A stretch of DNA of 42,204 nt from Bacillota bacterium (GTDB lineage: Bacteria > Bacillota > Clostridia > Acetivibrionales > DTU013), in contig JAFABI010000040.1 in the NCBI GenBank assembly GCA_023426125.1, positions 1 to 42,204 of the forward strand. Reading direction: 5' to 3'. Position 1 is the first letter of the stretch, and each line of letters begins with the position of its first letter. The notes under the pieces were generated by a model. The model had not been told where the DNA came from, did not search any database, and worked only from the letters and a program-made list of their open reading frames with translations. This document shows, in pieces, positions 8,042 to 16,320 of this stretch. A program made the translations under genes and the position numbers.

Positions 8042-9754
8042 TTATTTGCCGCCAACCGACTTGTACCATTCCCTTACTTCGTCGGTAATCTGTTGTCCGC
8101 CCTTGGCGTACCAATCCGCCACGAACCTGTCGAACTCATCGCTTCCCGCTTTCCCGTAAATGATTTTACTGAAGGCTTCGATTTCCATGGTCTTCAGGTC
8201 TGCAAGCTTGTCTTTCATGGTATCGGTAGGCTTTCCTGTAAATAAATCGTCAATCGTGTGCGCACGTTGATCCACGACGATTTTCGCCGCTTCCAGAGGC
8301 TGCTGCAAACCAACGGTGACAACCTTCTTTTCAAAGAGTGTTTCAGGAGCTTTGCCGTTTGCAAGCTGAGCCAGCGTATTCATATACAGCGAAGGCATCC
8401 TTGGGGCAACTGCCAGGAAATATTTCTCCGGCGCTACACGGCCGCCGGGAATCTGATCCTCGGTCAATACAACTTTCCCATCAACAATGTCGTAATCGTA
8501 CCCTTTGGCAAACCCATTCTCAAATACGCCGCCCTCTTCAGGAAGCATATAGTTTTGATATAAGTAATTATAATACTGAAAGAAAATCTCAGGATTTTTG
8601 AAGTCTTTATTGAAAAGCATTACAAAATAATGGGATCCTTCACTTGCCTGGCCAATTTTTCCATCAGGTCCTGCAGGAAGGGGATAAGGCCAGACCACAG
8701 CCCCGGGTACATTTACTTCTGTGGCATTCAAGGGCCAGCCGTATAGCCATGACGCACCAAAGGCAATTCCTGCCTTCCCTGAGGTGAACAGCTCTGAAGC
8801 CTTCATTTCGTCATGCATTCCTATTTCCTTGTGGACGTAGCCCTTATCGATCCACTCCTTGAATTTTCCAAGGGCCGTTTTGATTTCCGGTCTCACAGAG
8901 CCGTATACGATTTCACCTTTTTCATTCTTTTGCCATTTTTGAGGAATAGCTCCAAAGGAACCGAAAACCGCTCCAGGGCCTATCCATGCATTATAATTAA
9001 GCAGCATTGTCGAGGTCAGGCCATAGGTGTCCTTTTTGCTGTTGCCGTCCGGATCCCTGTTTACAAATGCATCCATAACGGCTTCAAGCTCTGCAATCGT
9101 TTTAGGGGCGGATAAACCAAGCTTTTCAAGCCAATCCTTCCTCATCCACATTACGTCGTCATGCTGCATGCTATATTCAAGCTCGGGAATTGCATATTTT
9201 TTCCCATCGCGAAGATAAGGCAGCCATGCATTGGGAACCTCCGCCATTGCTTCCTTCCATTCCGGGCAGGCATATTGCTCAAACATCCCGTCTACCGCCT
9301 GAAATCTTCCTGAGTCGATCAGGTCCTGGGCAATGTCCATCCCCACATTCAGAAAATCAGGCAGAGGTTCGTTGGCGGAAAGCGAAAGCATGAGTTTTGT
9401 GCGGAAAGCATCGTTGGTTTCAGGCGTTGTCCACAAATACCTGATATTAATTCCCAGTGTGTCTTTTGCCCAACGGGTATGCACATTGTCTTGAATCGTC
9501 TCGCCGTTTTTGAATTTAATGACGTCCCCTAAAATACATGCAGTGGTAATTTCCACTTCCGGTTCAAATTTGATACCGTTTTTCGGTAATCCCGCTTCCG
9601 TCACTGCTGCCGTACTTTCAGAGTCTGTCACAGCTGCCCGGCTTGTGTTTTCCGCTGTGCCCGCACTCCCATTATCACTGCCGCAACCTGTAAAAATGCT
9701 GACAAATAAAAATACTACAGCAATAAGGAGCACCGGTTTTTGAAAATTTTTCAT
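8042..9754 (-). CDS. extracellular solute-binding lipoprotein, LplA type
   Basis: Solute-binding lipoprotein that captures sugar outside the cell for the two permeases. The N-terminus is a classic lipoprotein signal: positively charged MKNFQK, a hydrophobic core at 8-20, and the lipobox FTGC with lipidated Cys24, followed by a Gly/Ser/Thr/Ala-rich linker to about residue 55. At 570 residues it matches the large LplA/YtcQ-like binding proteins. AGGGG precedes the ATG. A TATAAT-like hexamer lies at 9801-9796, but no good -35 is seen, as expected if the response regulator encoded just upstream activates this promoter. The ligand cannot be read from the sequence. Confidence 0.93.
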   Translation of the reverse strand: MKNFQKPVLLIAVVFLFVSIFTGCGSDNGSAGTAENTSRAAVTDSESTAAVTEAGLPKNGIKFEPEVEITTACILGDVIKFKNGETIQDNVHTRWAKDTLGINIRYLWTTPETNDAFRTKLMLSLSANEPLPDFLNVGMDIAQDLIDSGRFQAVDGMFEQYACPEWKEAMAEVPNAWLPYLRDGKKYAIPELEYSMQHDDVMWMRKDWLEKLGLSAPKTIAELEAVMDAFVNRDPDGNSKKDTYGLTSTMLLNYNAWIGPGAVFGSFGAIPQKWQKNEKGEIVYGSVRPEIKTALGKFKEWIDKGYVHKEIGMHDEMKASELFTSGKAGIAFGASWLYGWPLNATEVNVPGAVVWPYPLPAGPDGKIGQASEGSHYFVMLFNKDFKNPEIFFQYYNYLYQNYMLPEEGGVFENGFAKGYDYDIVDGKVVLTEDQIPGGRVAPEKYFLAVAPRMPSLYMNTLAQLANGKAPETLFEKKVVTVGLQQPLEAAKIVVDQRAHTIDDLFTGKPTDTMKDKLADLKTMEIEAFSKIIYGKAGSDEFDRFVADWYAKGGQQITDEVREWYKSVGGK

Positions 9755-9872
9755 AAAGCTTCCCCTTTCAAAAATAGATTCAGAACTGTATTTTTATTAT
9801 ATCGCCGGGCGCTTTTGATTTATATTGTAACCCCTTAACTTTCATTGGTTTTTCTTAGCTTCTTTTAAAAGC

Positions 9873-11510
9873 TTACTGGTCGCGGTACTCCTGCGGAGTA
9901 AGATTGAAATGCTTTTTAAATACTTTCATAAAGTAGGTATTCTCATAGCCAACCTGCCGCGCTATCTCATATATCCTTGCATCGGAATGCTTCAGCAGGT
10001 GAGACGCCCTGTCCATTTTCAACCGGTGCAGATACTCACTCAGGGTGTATCCGGTCTCAAGCTTGAAAACCCTGGACAGGTATACCGGATGCAGATGGAC
10101 CTGCTCCGCAATGGTCACAAGGGAAACATCCTCGGCCAGATGGCTTTCCGCGTACTCGCGGACCTTTTCCAGGATGGTTTTCCTCATGTTGGACGTATTG
10201 CTGGCCAGATCGTCTCTCAAAATCTTCAGCACCCGGGAAGACCAGCTTTGCAGCTGGCCGACCGAGCGCATGCCCTCTCCTCTTCCCGATAATGGAAAAT
10301 CCTCCTGTGTCAGTGAAGTCAGGCTCCGGCTGTTCTGATGCGCCATATGCGAATAGATGGAATAGATGGCGCAAGCCGCTTCCAATACATGCTCCACAGA
10401 GTCGCCGAAATTCGCCCTGAGCTCGTCAAAAACATTTTGAAGCTTGATCTCGGCGTCAGACCATCTGCCCGCTTCCAGAAGATGCTGGAGCGTCGGTATC
10501 CGGTACAAATGGTCCAGTGAGTACATACGGCACTCGTCCGGTTCATCCTCCATGGTAAAGAAAAAGTTGCTGTCGCTGCCTATCCGTCTTCGCATTATGG
10601 AAATGGACAGCTCATACAAAGTCCGGATATCCGTGGGAAACCGGCCCCATTTGCTGAGCATGAGAGATATCCGTCCTTTCAGATAGCTCTGGACGTTCTT
10701 TTGCAGCTGGTCGGCCAGACGCTCCACCAGTCTTTTCCTTCCGGCTTCCAGAGGCTCCTCCCCGGAGAAAAGGTCTTCCATGCCATTCTCCTTCAGTTTG
10801 ATTGCGAAGACCAGGAAATCATGCTCATCTTTTGAATGCCAGAGCCGGAAATACCTGCTGTAAATTTCCTCCGTAATGTTGCAAACCGCATATTCCAGCA
10901 AATGCATGCTCCTGGTATCATAGCCGGGAAATTCATCCTCCAGCCTGAGGATCATCAATGCTATCTCATCGCCCTCGGAAAATGGAACGGCAAAAAGCTG
11001 TAGTTTTTTATATAAATCGTCATGGGACATGTAACGCCCCTGCAGTAAATCGTGCAGCATATTTCCCGACAACAGCGGGCGGTGTTCGGAAAGGGTATCC
11101 ATTGCCTGCCTGTACGAGCTGATATGCTCCCACTCGCTTTTCAGCTTCTGCTGAACATTTCTGACGGTCTCTGCAAGCTCCTCCGTGAGGACAGGCTTAA
11201 GAAGATAATCCGTGGTCTGGGAGCGAATCGCTTCCTGTGCATATTGAAACTCGGCATGTCCGGATAAAATAATGCACTTTATGCCCTTCCAATTGTTCTG
11301 AATGGCCTGTATAAGCTCCAGCCCGCTCATGCCCGGCATGCGGATATCCGTAATCACAATATCGATGGCATGCTGTTTCAAAAGCTCCAGCGCCTCAAAG
11401 CCGGAAGCCGCCTTATGGACGTATTCCACATCCAATTCATCCCATGGGACCGCAATCGCGATTCCCTCCCGCACAGACTCCTCGTCATCCACGATCATCA
11501 CCTGAAACAT
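9873..11510 (-). CDS. YesN-type response regulator with AraC DNA-binding domain
   Basis: Response regulator of the YesN type, the transcriptional arm of the two-component system encoded with it. The receiver domain (1-120) has acidic Asp8-Asp9, phospho-acceptor Asp55 in VITDIRMPG and Lys105 in LLKPV. A long middle region (about 130-430) without a named motif is usual for the family. The C-terminal AraC/XylS domain (about 445-545) has both helix-turn-helix units; the second reads IYEIARQVGYENTYFMKVFK. ATG 11510 follows a GAGGAG by seven bases. It is 28 bp downstream of the kinase gene and 118 bp upstream of the binding protein, the usual arrangement for a regulator controlling its neighbouring sugar importer. 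Confidence 0.95.
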   Translation of the reverse strand: MFQVMIVDDEESVREGIAIAVPWDELDVEYVHKAASGFEALELLKQHAIDIVITDIRMPGMSGLELIQAIQNNWKGIKCIILSGHAEFQYAQEAIRSQTTDYLLKPVLTEELAETVRNVQQKLKSEWEHISSYRQAMDTLSEHRPLLSGNMLHDLLQGRYMSHDDLYKKLQLFAVPFSEGDEIALMILRLEDEFPGYDTRSMHLLEYAVCNITEEIYSRYFRLWHSKDEHDFLVFAIKLKENGMEDLFSGEEPLEAGRKRLVERLADQLQKNVQSYLKGRISLMLSKWGRFPTDIRTLYELSISIMRRRIGSDSNFFFTMEDEPDECRMYSLDHLYRIPTLQHLLEAGRWSDAEIKLQNVFDELRANFGDSVEHVLEAACAIYSIYSHMAHQNSRSLTSLTQEDFPLSGRGEGMRSVGQLQSWSSRVLKILRDDLASNTSNMRKTILEKVREYAESHLAEDVSLVTIAEQVHLHPVYLSRVFKLETGYTLSEYLHRLKMDRASHLLKHSDARIYEIARQVGYENTYFMKVFKKHFNLTPQEYRDQ

Positions 11511-11538
11511 TTTATCTCTCCTCGTTTTCCGTGGTATA

Positions 11539-13269
11539 TCAGGTTTCGGGAACAGTCCATACCAGCCTTACGATCAAGCCGCCGGTCTCCGAACGGGAAT
11601 AGCGGACCCCCGCGCCTTCACCATAGCGGAGGGCAAGCCTCTGGTTCACGTTCCATATGCCATAACCCATATGGCTGTCCATCGGCATCGTCAACTGCTG
11701 TGTCAATTCCCGGAGCTTTTCCTCCGATATGCCGACGCCGTCGTCCTCCACCGTTATCTCCCTATTGTATCCGTCCGTCTTACCGGTAATGCGTATATGC
11801 CCGACACCGATTTTCGGCTCGATCCCATGGACCACGGCATTTTCCACCACAGGCTGCAGGATGAGCCGCGGGATTTGCAGGGAAAGCATCGCATCCGGAA
11901 TACGAATTTCGTAATGAAACCGGCTCATCCTCAGACTCTGTATTTCAAGGTAATTCACCACCAGCCTGATCTCTTCCTCCATGGAAGACTCCTGTTTTTC
12001 CAGGCGGGTGGTATATTTGAAATATTCGCCGAGATTCGTCGCCATCTTTTCTACGGCTTCCTCTTTTCCAAGGCGGGTCATATTGACAATGTAAAACAGG
12101 CAGTTATACAAAAAATGCGGATTGATCTGCGATTGCATCTGCTTTAACTGAGCATCCCTGGTTGCAAGCTGCTCCAGATACACTTTTTCGATCAGCTGCT
12201 GAATTTGTTCCGCCATCTCGTTAAAACGCCGGAATACATATTTGAATTCTTCACTTTTGGTTTTTTCAATACGTGTGGAGAAATCACCCTGTTTTACTTT
12301 CTGCAAGCCTTTCATCAGTTTGCCTATGGGCATATGAACATTGCGGTACAGCATCAATGCCGCCATCAGGCTCATGATCAGAAGCAAAAGTATTGAAGCG
12401 TAAAAAAGGTACTTGCTTTTTGTGATGGGGACAAGAATTTGCTGTACGGGTACATAATCTACCAGCGTCCAATCGAAGGCGGAGGATTTGATATAGTACA
12501 CCAGATAGGAGGAGCCGTCCAAGGCTGTTTGAAAAGAATCACTGTTTTTCAGTTCTCTCTGTTCCAACTGCGAAACAAAGCCCTGTATCCGTTTCAAATC
12601 GGCCTTGCTGTTGGCTATTACGCCATACTCGCTGTTGTAAACGAAGGGATCGCTCTGACCTGCCTGTTTGTAATCGTCAAGCATGCTCACGATATTTTTC
12701 TGGGAATACTTTATTTCAACAATCACATCCGCTTTTTCCGGCTGTGTGTAATTAAGGTACGGGTTTACGGCATAGAAAAAGAAATCGGATTGAGCCGGCT
12801 CCAGGTCGGGTATTTTCCTGGGTTTCCATGAATTATCGACATTCTGCCGCAAATACTCTCCTTCATATTGTACCGAGCTCTCTGTAGAAATCACCTGGCT
12901 GACCTTGGGAAAAAAAACGGATATTTCCGCCGGCCAGTCCATTGTGGTGCTCTGCATCGCAATACGCGCCTCTAGCTGTTTCTTTAAGGATATGACGTCG
13001 AAGTAATTCTCAAAATCCGAAATATGCATAAACAATTTGAGCGAAGGGTCGTTGCACAATACAAAAGCGCTCCGTACCACATGATCAAGCTGTAAATCCA
13101 GCCGGTTTTGAAGGAAAGACAAGCGCTGCCGCATGGAGCTCTCTATCTCATTCTTCACTACCGCCACCGATACCGTATTGGAATACGAGTATAATAGAAA
13201 AATTGGCAGCAGCAATAAGAGAATTAGCAGTATGATCTTTTGAAATATGGTCAGTTTAATCCCTGTCAA
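11539..13269 (-). CDS. YesM-type sensor histidine kinase
   Basis: Membrane sensor kinase of the YesM (His_kinase plus HATPase_c) class. Order: membrane segment 9-28, extracellular Cache-like sensor region about 30-285, second membrane segment 287-308, HAMP about 309-361, His_kinase domain with phospho-acceptor His385 in INPHFLYNC, and ATPase domain with the N-box Asn477 (VVENAVVHG), DDGVG at 509-513 and GYGIWN at 535-540. All catalytic residues are present. The start is TTG, with CAGGAG about ten bases before it; no ATG or GTG fits before the first membrane segment. It is first in the run kinase, regulator, binding protein, two permeases, glycosidase. It probably senses extracellular sugar, perhaps with the binding protein. 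Confidence 0.94.
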   Translation of the reverse strand: MTGIKLTIFQKIILLILLLLLPIFLLYSYSNTVSVAVVKNEIESSMRQRLSFLQNRLDLQLDHVVRSAFVLCNDPSLKLFMHISDFENYFDVISLKKQLEARIAMQSTTMDWPAEISVFFPKVSQVISTESSVQYEGEYLRQNVDNSWKPRKIPDLEPAQSDFFFYAVNPYLNYTQPEKADVIVEIKYSQKNIVSMLDDYKQAGQSDPFVYNSEYGVIANSKADLKRIQGFVSQLEQRELKNSDSFQTALDGSSYLVYYIKSSAFDWTLVDYVPVQQILVPITKSKYLFYASILLLLIMSLMAALMLYRNVHMPIGKLMKGLQKVKQGDFSTRIEKTKSEEFKYVFRRFNEMAEQIQQLIEKVYLEQLATRDAQLKQMQSQINPHFLYNCLFYIVNMTRLGKEEAVEKMATNLGEYFKYTTRLEKQESSMEEEIRLVVNYLEIQSLRMSRFHYEIRIPDAMLSLQIPRLILQPVVENAVVHGIEPKIGVGHIRITGKTDGYNREITVEDDGVGISEEKLRELTQQLTMPMDSHMGYGIWNVNQRLALRYGEGAGVRYSRSETGGLIVRLVWTVPET

Positions 13270-13465
13270 GGCTTTTCAACTCCTGCAGCCAGCTTAAGTT
13301 AACTGGAAAAACCGCATGATACTCCAGTAGAGATAATTATGAAAAGCTTAACATAACCCGCCGGCCCAGTCAAGTGTCCGCCTGTGCAGAGCGGCCAGGG
13401 CATGGATGTTATTTTTTGGAAAACTTCCATGTAAAATAATTAACCGTCAGGCAGGGTTTGCCACG

Positions 13466-14281
13466 CTACATGTGCCCCGCCGAAGGCGAATGGAGCATCT
13501 GGTATTTCTTCGGGGATATGCCGTAAAACTCCTTGAAGAGTCTGCTGAACTGGGCAGGGTCGTTAATGCCTACCAGAGGGCAGACGTCGCTGACCTTGAA
13601 ATTCATCTTCAGATAGCCCGCCGCAACGGTCAGCCGCCTTTCACAGATATATTCACTGACCGGTTTGTTCAAAAACTTCTTAAACAAGTGCTGCAGGTTT
13701 CTTACCGACGTATGGGTGTTGGAAGCTATGTCTCCTACATAAAGCTTTTCGGAAAGGTTGGCCGCTATATACCTTATGGCTGATTCGACCACACTTTCCG
13801 TGGGGAAGGATTTGCCTTCGTATTGATTGCTTTTATCTTTTACCAGGGAAAAAAGGCTGTCAACGGCCATTCCTTTGGCTGCATTCCAGACACTGTAATT
13901 CCTGGCCGAATCGTATTCCATATATGTCTTGAAAAAGGTCAGGTAGGCAAGTATATGCCTGCATGATTTTTTTACCGTAAAATGGCCTGCTAAAAAAGAG
14001 GATAGCATTTCTTCCTCAAAGCTTTCGGGTATTTTTGACAGGCTGCCCTGGAGGTAAACGTTGAAAAAGACAAGGTAAAGGTTATCCCGGCCCCTGCCGG
14101 AATCATCCCTGGAAAGCCTTATCTCATGCATAACACCCGGATTGGCGATAAAAACGTCGCCTTCCCCCAGGGGGTATCTCTCTCCACCGTGAAGGTACTC
14201 ACCCGTCCCTCCCGTTATGATGCATAACTCATAATAGCTGTGATAATGCTGGCCATTGGTGGGTATTGACTGGCAGTGCAA
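13466..14281 (-). CDS. AraC family regulator, possibly shortened at its 5' end
   Basis: AraC/XylS-type one-component regulator: N-terminal cupin (about 8-80; YHSYYELCIITGGTGEYLHG) expected to bind a sugar, and C-terminal double helix-turn-helix at about 166-265 (GDIASNTHTSVRNLQHLFKK and VCPLVGINDPAQFSRLFKEF). The only possible start is TTG at 14281, with no convincing ribosome binding site. The frame stays open upstream to a stop near 14327 without another start. It abuts, back to back, a broken UroD-like gene that begins two bases away, so the natural promoter and perhaps the first residues appear to have been lost at that junction. It may still work if translated from the TTG. It lies 196 bp upstream of the kinase gene. 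Confidence 0.85.
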   Translation of the reverse strand: MHCQSIPTNGQHYHSYYELCIITGGTGEYLHGGERYPLGEGDVFIANPGVMHEIRLSRDDSGRGRDNLYLVFFNVYLQGSLSKIPESFEEEMLSSFLAGHFTVKKSCRHILAYLTFFKTYMEYDSARNYSVWNAAKGMAVDSLFSLVKDKSNQYEGKSFPTESVVESAIRYIAANLSEKLYVGDIASNTHTSVRNLQHLFKKFLNKPVSEYICERRLTVAAGYLKMNFKVSDVCPLVGINDPAQFSRLFKEFYGISPKKYQMLHSPSAGHM

Positions 14282-14282
14282 T

Positions 14283-14864
14283 ATGATTACCGACCCCCAC
14301 TTGATTCTTGAAGAAAATGAAAGGATTCATGAAAACCAGATTAAACATGTGAAAAAGGTGATGATTCCATGGGCCGGCACATCCAGGCAATTGCAATCAA
14401 TTCCGACCTGGGCTCGCAAATGGGACCGCTGTGCAACCCTGAGCTTTACAATGATTTATGCGCGCCCTATGTAAAGAAATTCTGTGATTTTGTTCATCAA
14501 AACAGCGATCTGAAGATCTTCATCCACTGCTGCGGATCGGTAAAACCGTTTATACCCGTATTGATCGAATGCGGTGTTGATATATTCAACCCTGTTCAGA
14601 TATCCGCTGCAAATATGGACCCCTCCGAGCTAAAAAGGGAATTCGGCGGCAAGGCCACCTTCTGGGGGGGGCGGCTGCAATACTCAGAAGATTCTAAATA
14701 TGGGCACGCCTGAAGCTGTGGCGCAAAATGTACGGGAACTGGTGAGTATTTTCAAGCCAGGCGGCGGCTTTGTCTTTAATCAGGTGCACAACATCATGGG
14801 AGACGTTAAACCGGAAAACATTGTCACCATGCTGGATACTGCTTATGAGGAGAGCTTTTATTGA
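14283..14864 (+). pseudogene. uroporphyrinogen decarboxylase-family gene, 3' part, two frameshifts
   Basis: The C-terminal half of a UroD-family protein, on the opposite strand to the intact copy at 15060-16175. Frame one (14283 onward) reads MITDPHLILEENERIHENQI and continues through HVKKV; frame two (about 14357-14670) reads GRHIQAIAINSDLGSQMGPL and holds the zinc motif FIHCCGS; frame three (about 14671-14864) reads TQKILNMGTPEAVAQNVREL and ends with VHNIMGDVKPENI and TGA. The second shift is at a run of eight G (14664-14671), where seven would restore the frame and give WGGGCNTQ. The N-terminal ~180 residues are missing. It is a decayed paralogue of the neighbouring gene. Confidence 0.88.
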
Positions 14865-14883
14865 TTTCTCGCAGCTTTCCTTC

Positions 14884-15063
14884 AAGAAGGGCTGCCTCAA
14901 AAGTCGGATTCGTCATCTGCGCGTCCATACATCCCGGGCCGGTACATGTTGGTACCCCACGATGTAGGGGCGCGCATTGCGCGTCTGCAGAATGCAATCT
15001 ACTTCAAACTGCTATCTGACGGCCAATGGCCGACGGATAGCAGTCCGCCTGCTGCCGCCCTAC
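14884..15063. repeat. composite palindromic repeat (CTCAAAA end plus TGTAGGGG element)
   Basis: It begins with GGGCTGCCTCAAAAG, the same end as the composite element at 26858-26984. It continues with CATCCCGGGCCGGTACATG, a GGTAC/GTACC hairpin, and then a TGTAGGGGCGCGCATTGCGCG end at 14963. The remaining part, to 15063, carries the ATTGCATTCT core (read on the minus strand) and an extended palindrome with CTGCTATC/GATAGCAG arms around GGCCAATGGCC. Its far end (GTAGGGCGG on the minus strand) contains the stop codon of the UroD gene. No gene is present in 14865-15059. Confidence 0.8.
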
Positions 15064-16175
15064 GGCCGATGATATGCCTTACCGGCTTCAAAAAGCGCCA
15101 GAATGTTTTCCGGCGGAACATCCGGCTGGATATTGTGCGCCGGTGCCAGCACATATCCTCCGTTACCGGACATGGCGTCCAGCACCCTGAACACTTCACG
15201 CCGCACATCCCCGGTGGTACCATAGGGCATTACATGCTGCGTGTCGATCCCGCCCCAGAAGGTAATCCTGTCCCCATAGGCTTTTTTGAGCTTCTCCGGT
15301 TCCATATCCCTTGCTCCGGGCTGGATGGGATTGAGAATATCAACGCCGGCGTCGATCAAATGCGGTATCAGCGGGAAAACCGATCCGCAGGTATGGTGAA
15401 AATAATAAGCCTTCGTAAACTTTTTCGTATAGCTGATCCGCTCCTTATAATAAGGCTTTACCAGTTCCGCGAACATGGCGGGCGATATGAAGGGACCGGT
15501 CTGTGTACCGAAATCATCACCGCTGGTAGTAAAATGAATATAATCTCCGAGGGCTCCATAGTATATTTCGATGACTTTCTTCTGGTAATTCAGCACGATA
15601 TCAAAAAACTTCAAAACAAATTCCGGTTCCATGGCCATTTTCAGCAGGAACTCGTCAAAGCCGCACATCCAGCAGCCCAGTTCAAGCACCCCATATACCG
15701 GATGCTCGGCGCAAATCACATAATCTGTCTCTTGATAGAGCTTTTTAGCCTGCTCCCTGAATTCATCGATCTGCGAGAAGTTCAGCTTTTCCGCCTGCGG
15801 CCATGGATACCGGTCCAGATCTTCCAGATCCGCGCCCTTTAAAGGCGGGTTCTGGATATCCCAGTACATGCCCGTAAAAACCCGTGTAACTCCCCAGCAG
15901 TCGGTGTATTCATATTCCGAGCGCCGGCAGGACAGCGGGGTTTCCGGAGACAATATGTCTCCCACTCTGCGGATATCGATATCAAGGTGTTTCAGCACCC
16001 GTTCATCAAATTTACCGTACCATCCGTCGTATTCCCCGGTGATCCCGAGGAGTTGCTTCAATTTTTCCATGGATCCCTTTTCCAGCCCGGTCAGCGAAGT
16101 TCCCGCAAGGTCGAAAGGGACGCGGTCCACAGGTTTATGGTTTACTGTGGCTTCAAATCTTTCCCGGTAATTCAT
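15060..16175 (-). CDS. uroporphyrinogen decarboxylase-family protein (MtaA/MtbA-like)
   Basis: UroD-fold protein of 371 residues, related to the methyltransferases MtaA/MtbA/CmuA and to many uncharacterised UroD-like proteins in sugar clusters, rather than to heme-pathway HemE. The zinc-type H-x-C motif is at His261/Cys263 (FHHTCGS), with ILNPIQPGARDMEP at 280-293, FWGGIDTQ at 306-313 and the terminal HNIQPDVPPENI at 347-358. The frame is open to 16352, but that extension is translated repeat. ATG 16175 has GGAGG about seven bases upstream. The stop TAG lies inside the end of a dispersed repeat. The gene follows the GH38 gene by 140 bp. Methyl transfer from a methylated sugar is an inference; no corrinoid protein is present. 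Confidence 0.85.
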   Translation of the reverse strand: MNYRERFEATVNHKPVDRVPFDLAGTSLTGLEKGSMEKLKQLLGITGEYDGWYGKFDERVLKHLDIDIRRVGDILSPETPLSCRRSEYEYTDCWGVTRVFTGMYWDIQNPPLKGADLEDLDRYPWPQAEKLNFSQIDEFREQAKKLYQETDYVICAEHPVYGVLELGCWMCGFDEFLLKMAMEPEFVLKFFDIVLNYQKKVIEIYYGALGDYIHFTTSGDDFGTQTGPFISPAMFAELVKPYYKERISYTKKFTKAYYFHHTCGSVFPLIPHLIDAGVDILNPIQPGARDMEPEKLKKAYGDRITFWGGIDTQHVMPYGTTGDVRREVFRVLDAMSGNGGYVLAPAHNIQPDVPPENILALFEAGKAYHRP

Positions 16176-16241
16176 TTTCATACCTCCAATTCCTTCTGAA
16201 CATTTATCTTCCTTCGTACCGCTCGACGTATATGGAAAAAC

Positions 16242-16320
16242 GTAGAGGCACGCTATCAGCGCGTCCGTAAATGTAATCTGCGTCAAACAGCTACTCGAAC
16301 GGCCGATGACCGCCCCTACA
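16242..16320. repeat. TGTAGGGG palindromic element (79 bp), inverted orientation
   Basis: Read on the minus strand from 16320 it starts TGTAGGGGCGGTCATCGGCC, has the AGCTGTTTGACGCAGATTAC core, and ends with a GCGC-type palindrome at 16242. It aligns along its whole length with the 78-bp copy at 32492-32569. The TAG inside its TGTAGGGG end is the stop codon of the GH38 gene. Confidence 0.9.

Noticed and set aside
14884..15063. Possible CRISPR or tandem array because of clustered palindromes
   Set aside because: Units are of several kinds, are not evenly spaced and lack unique spacers; no cas genes are present.
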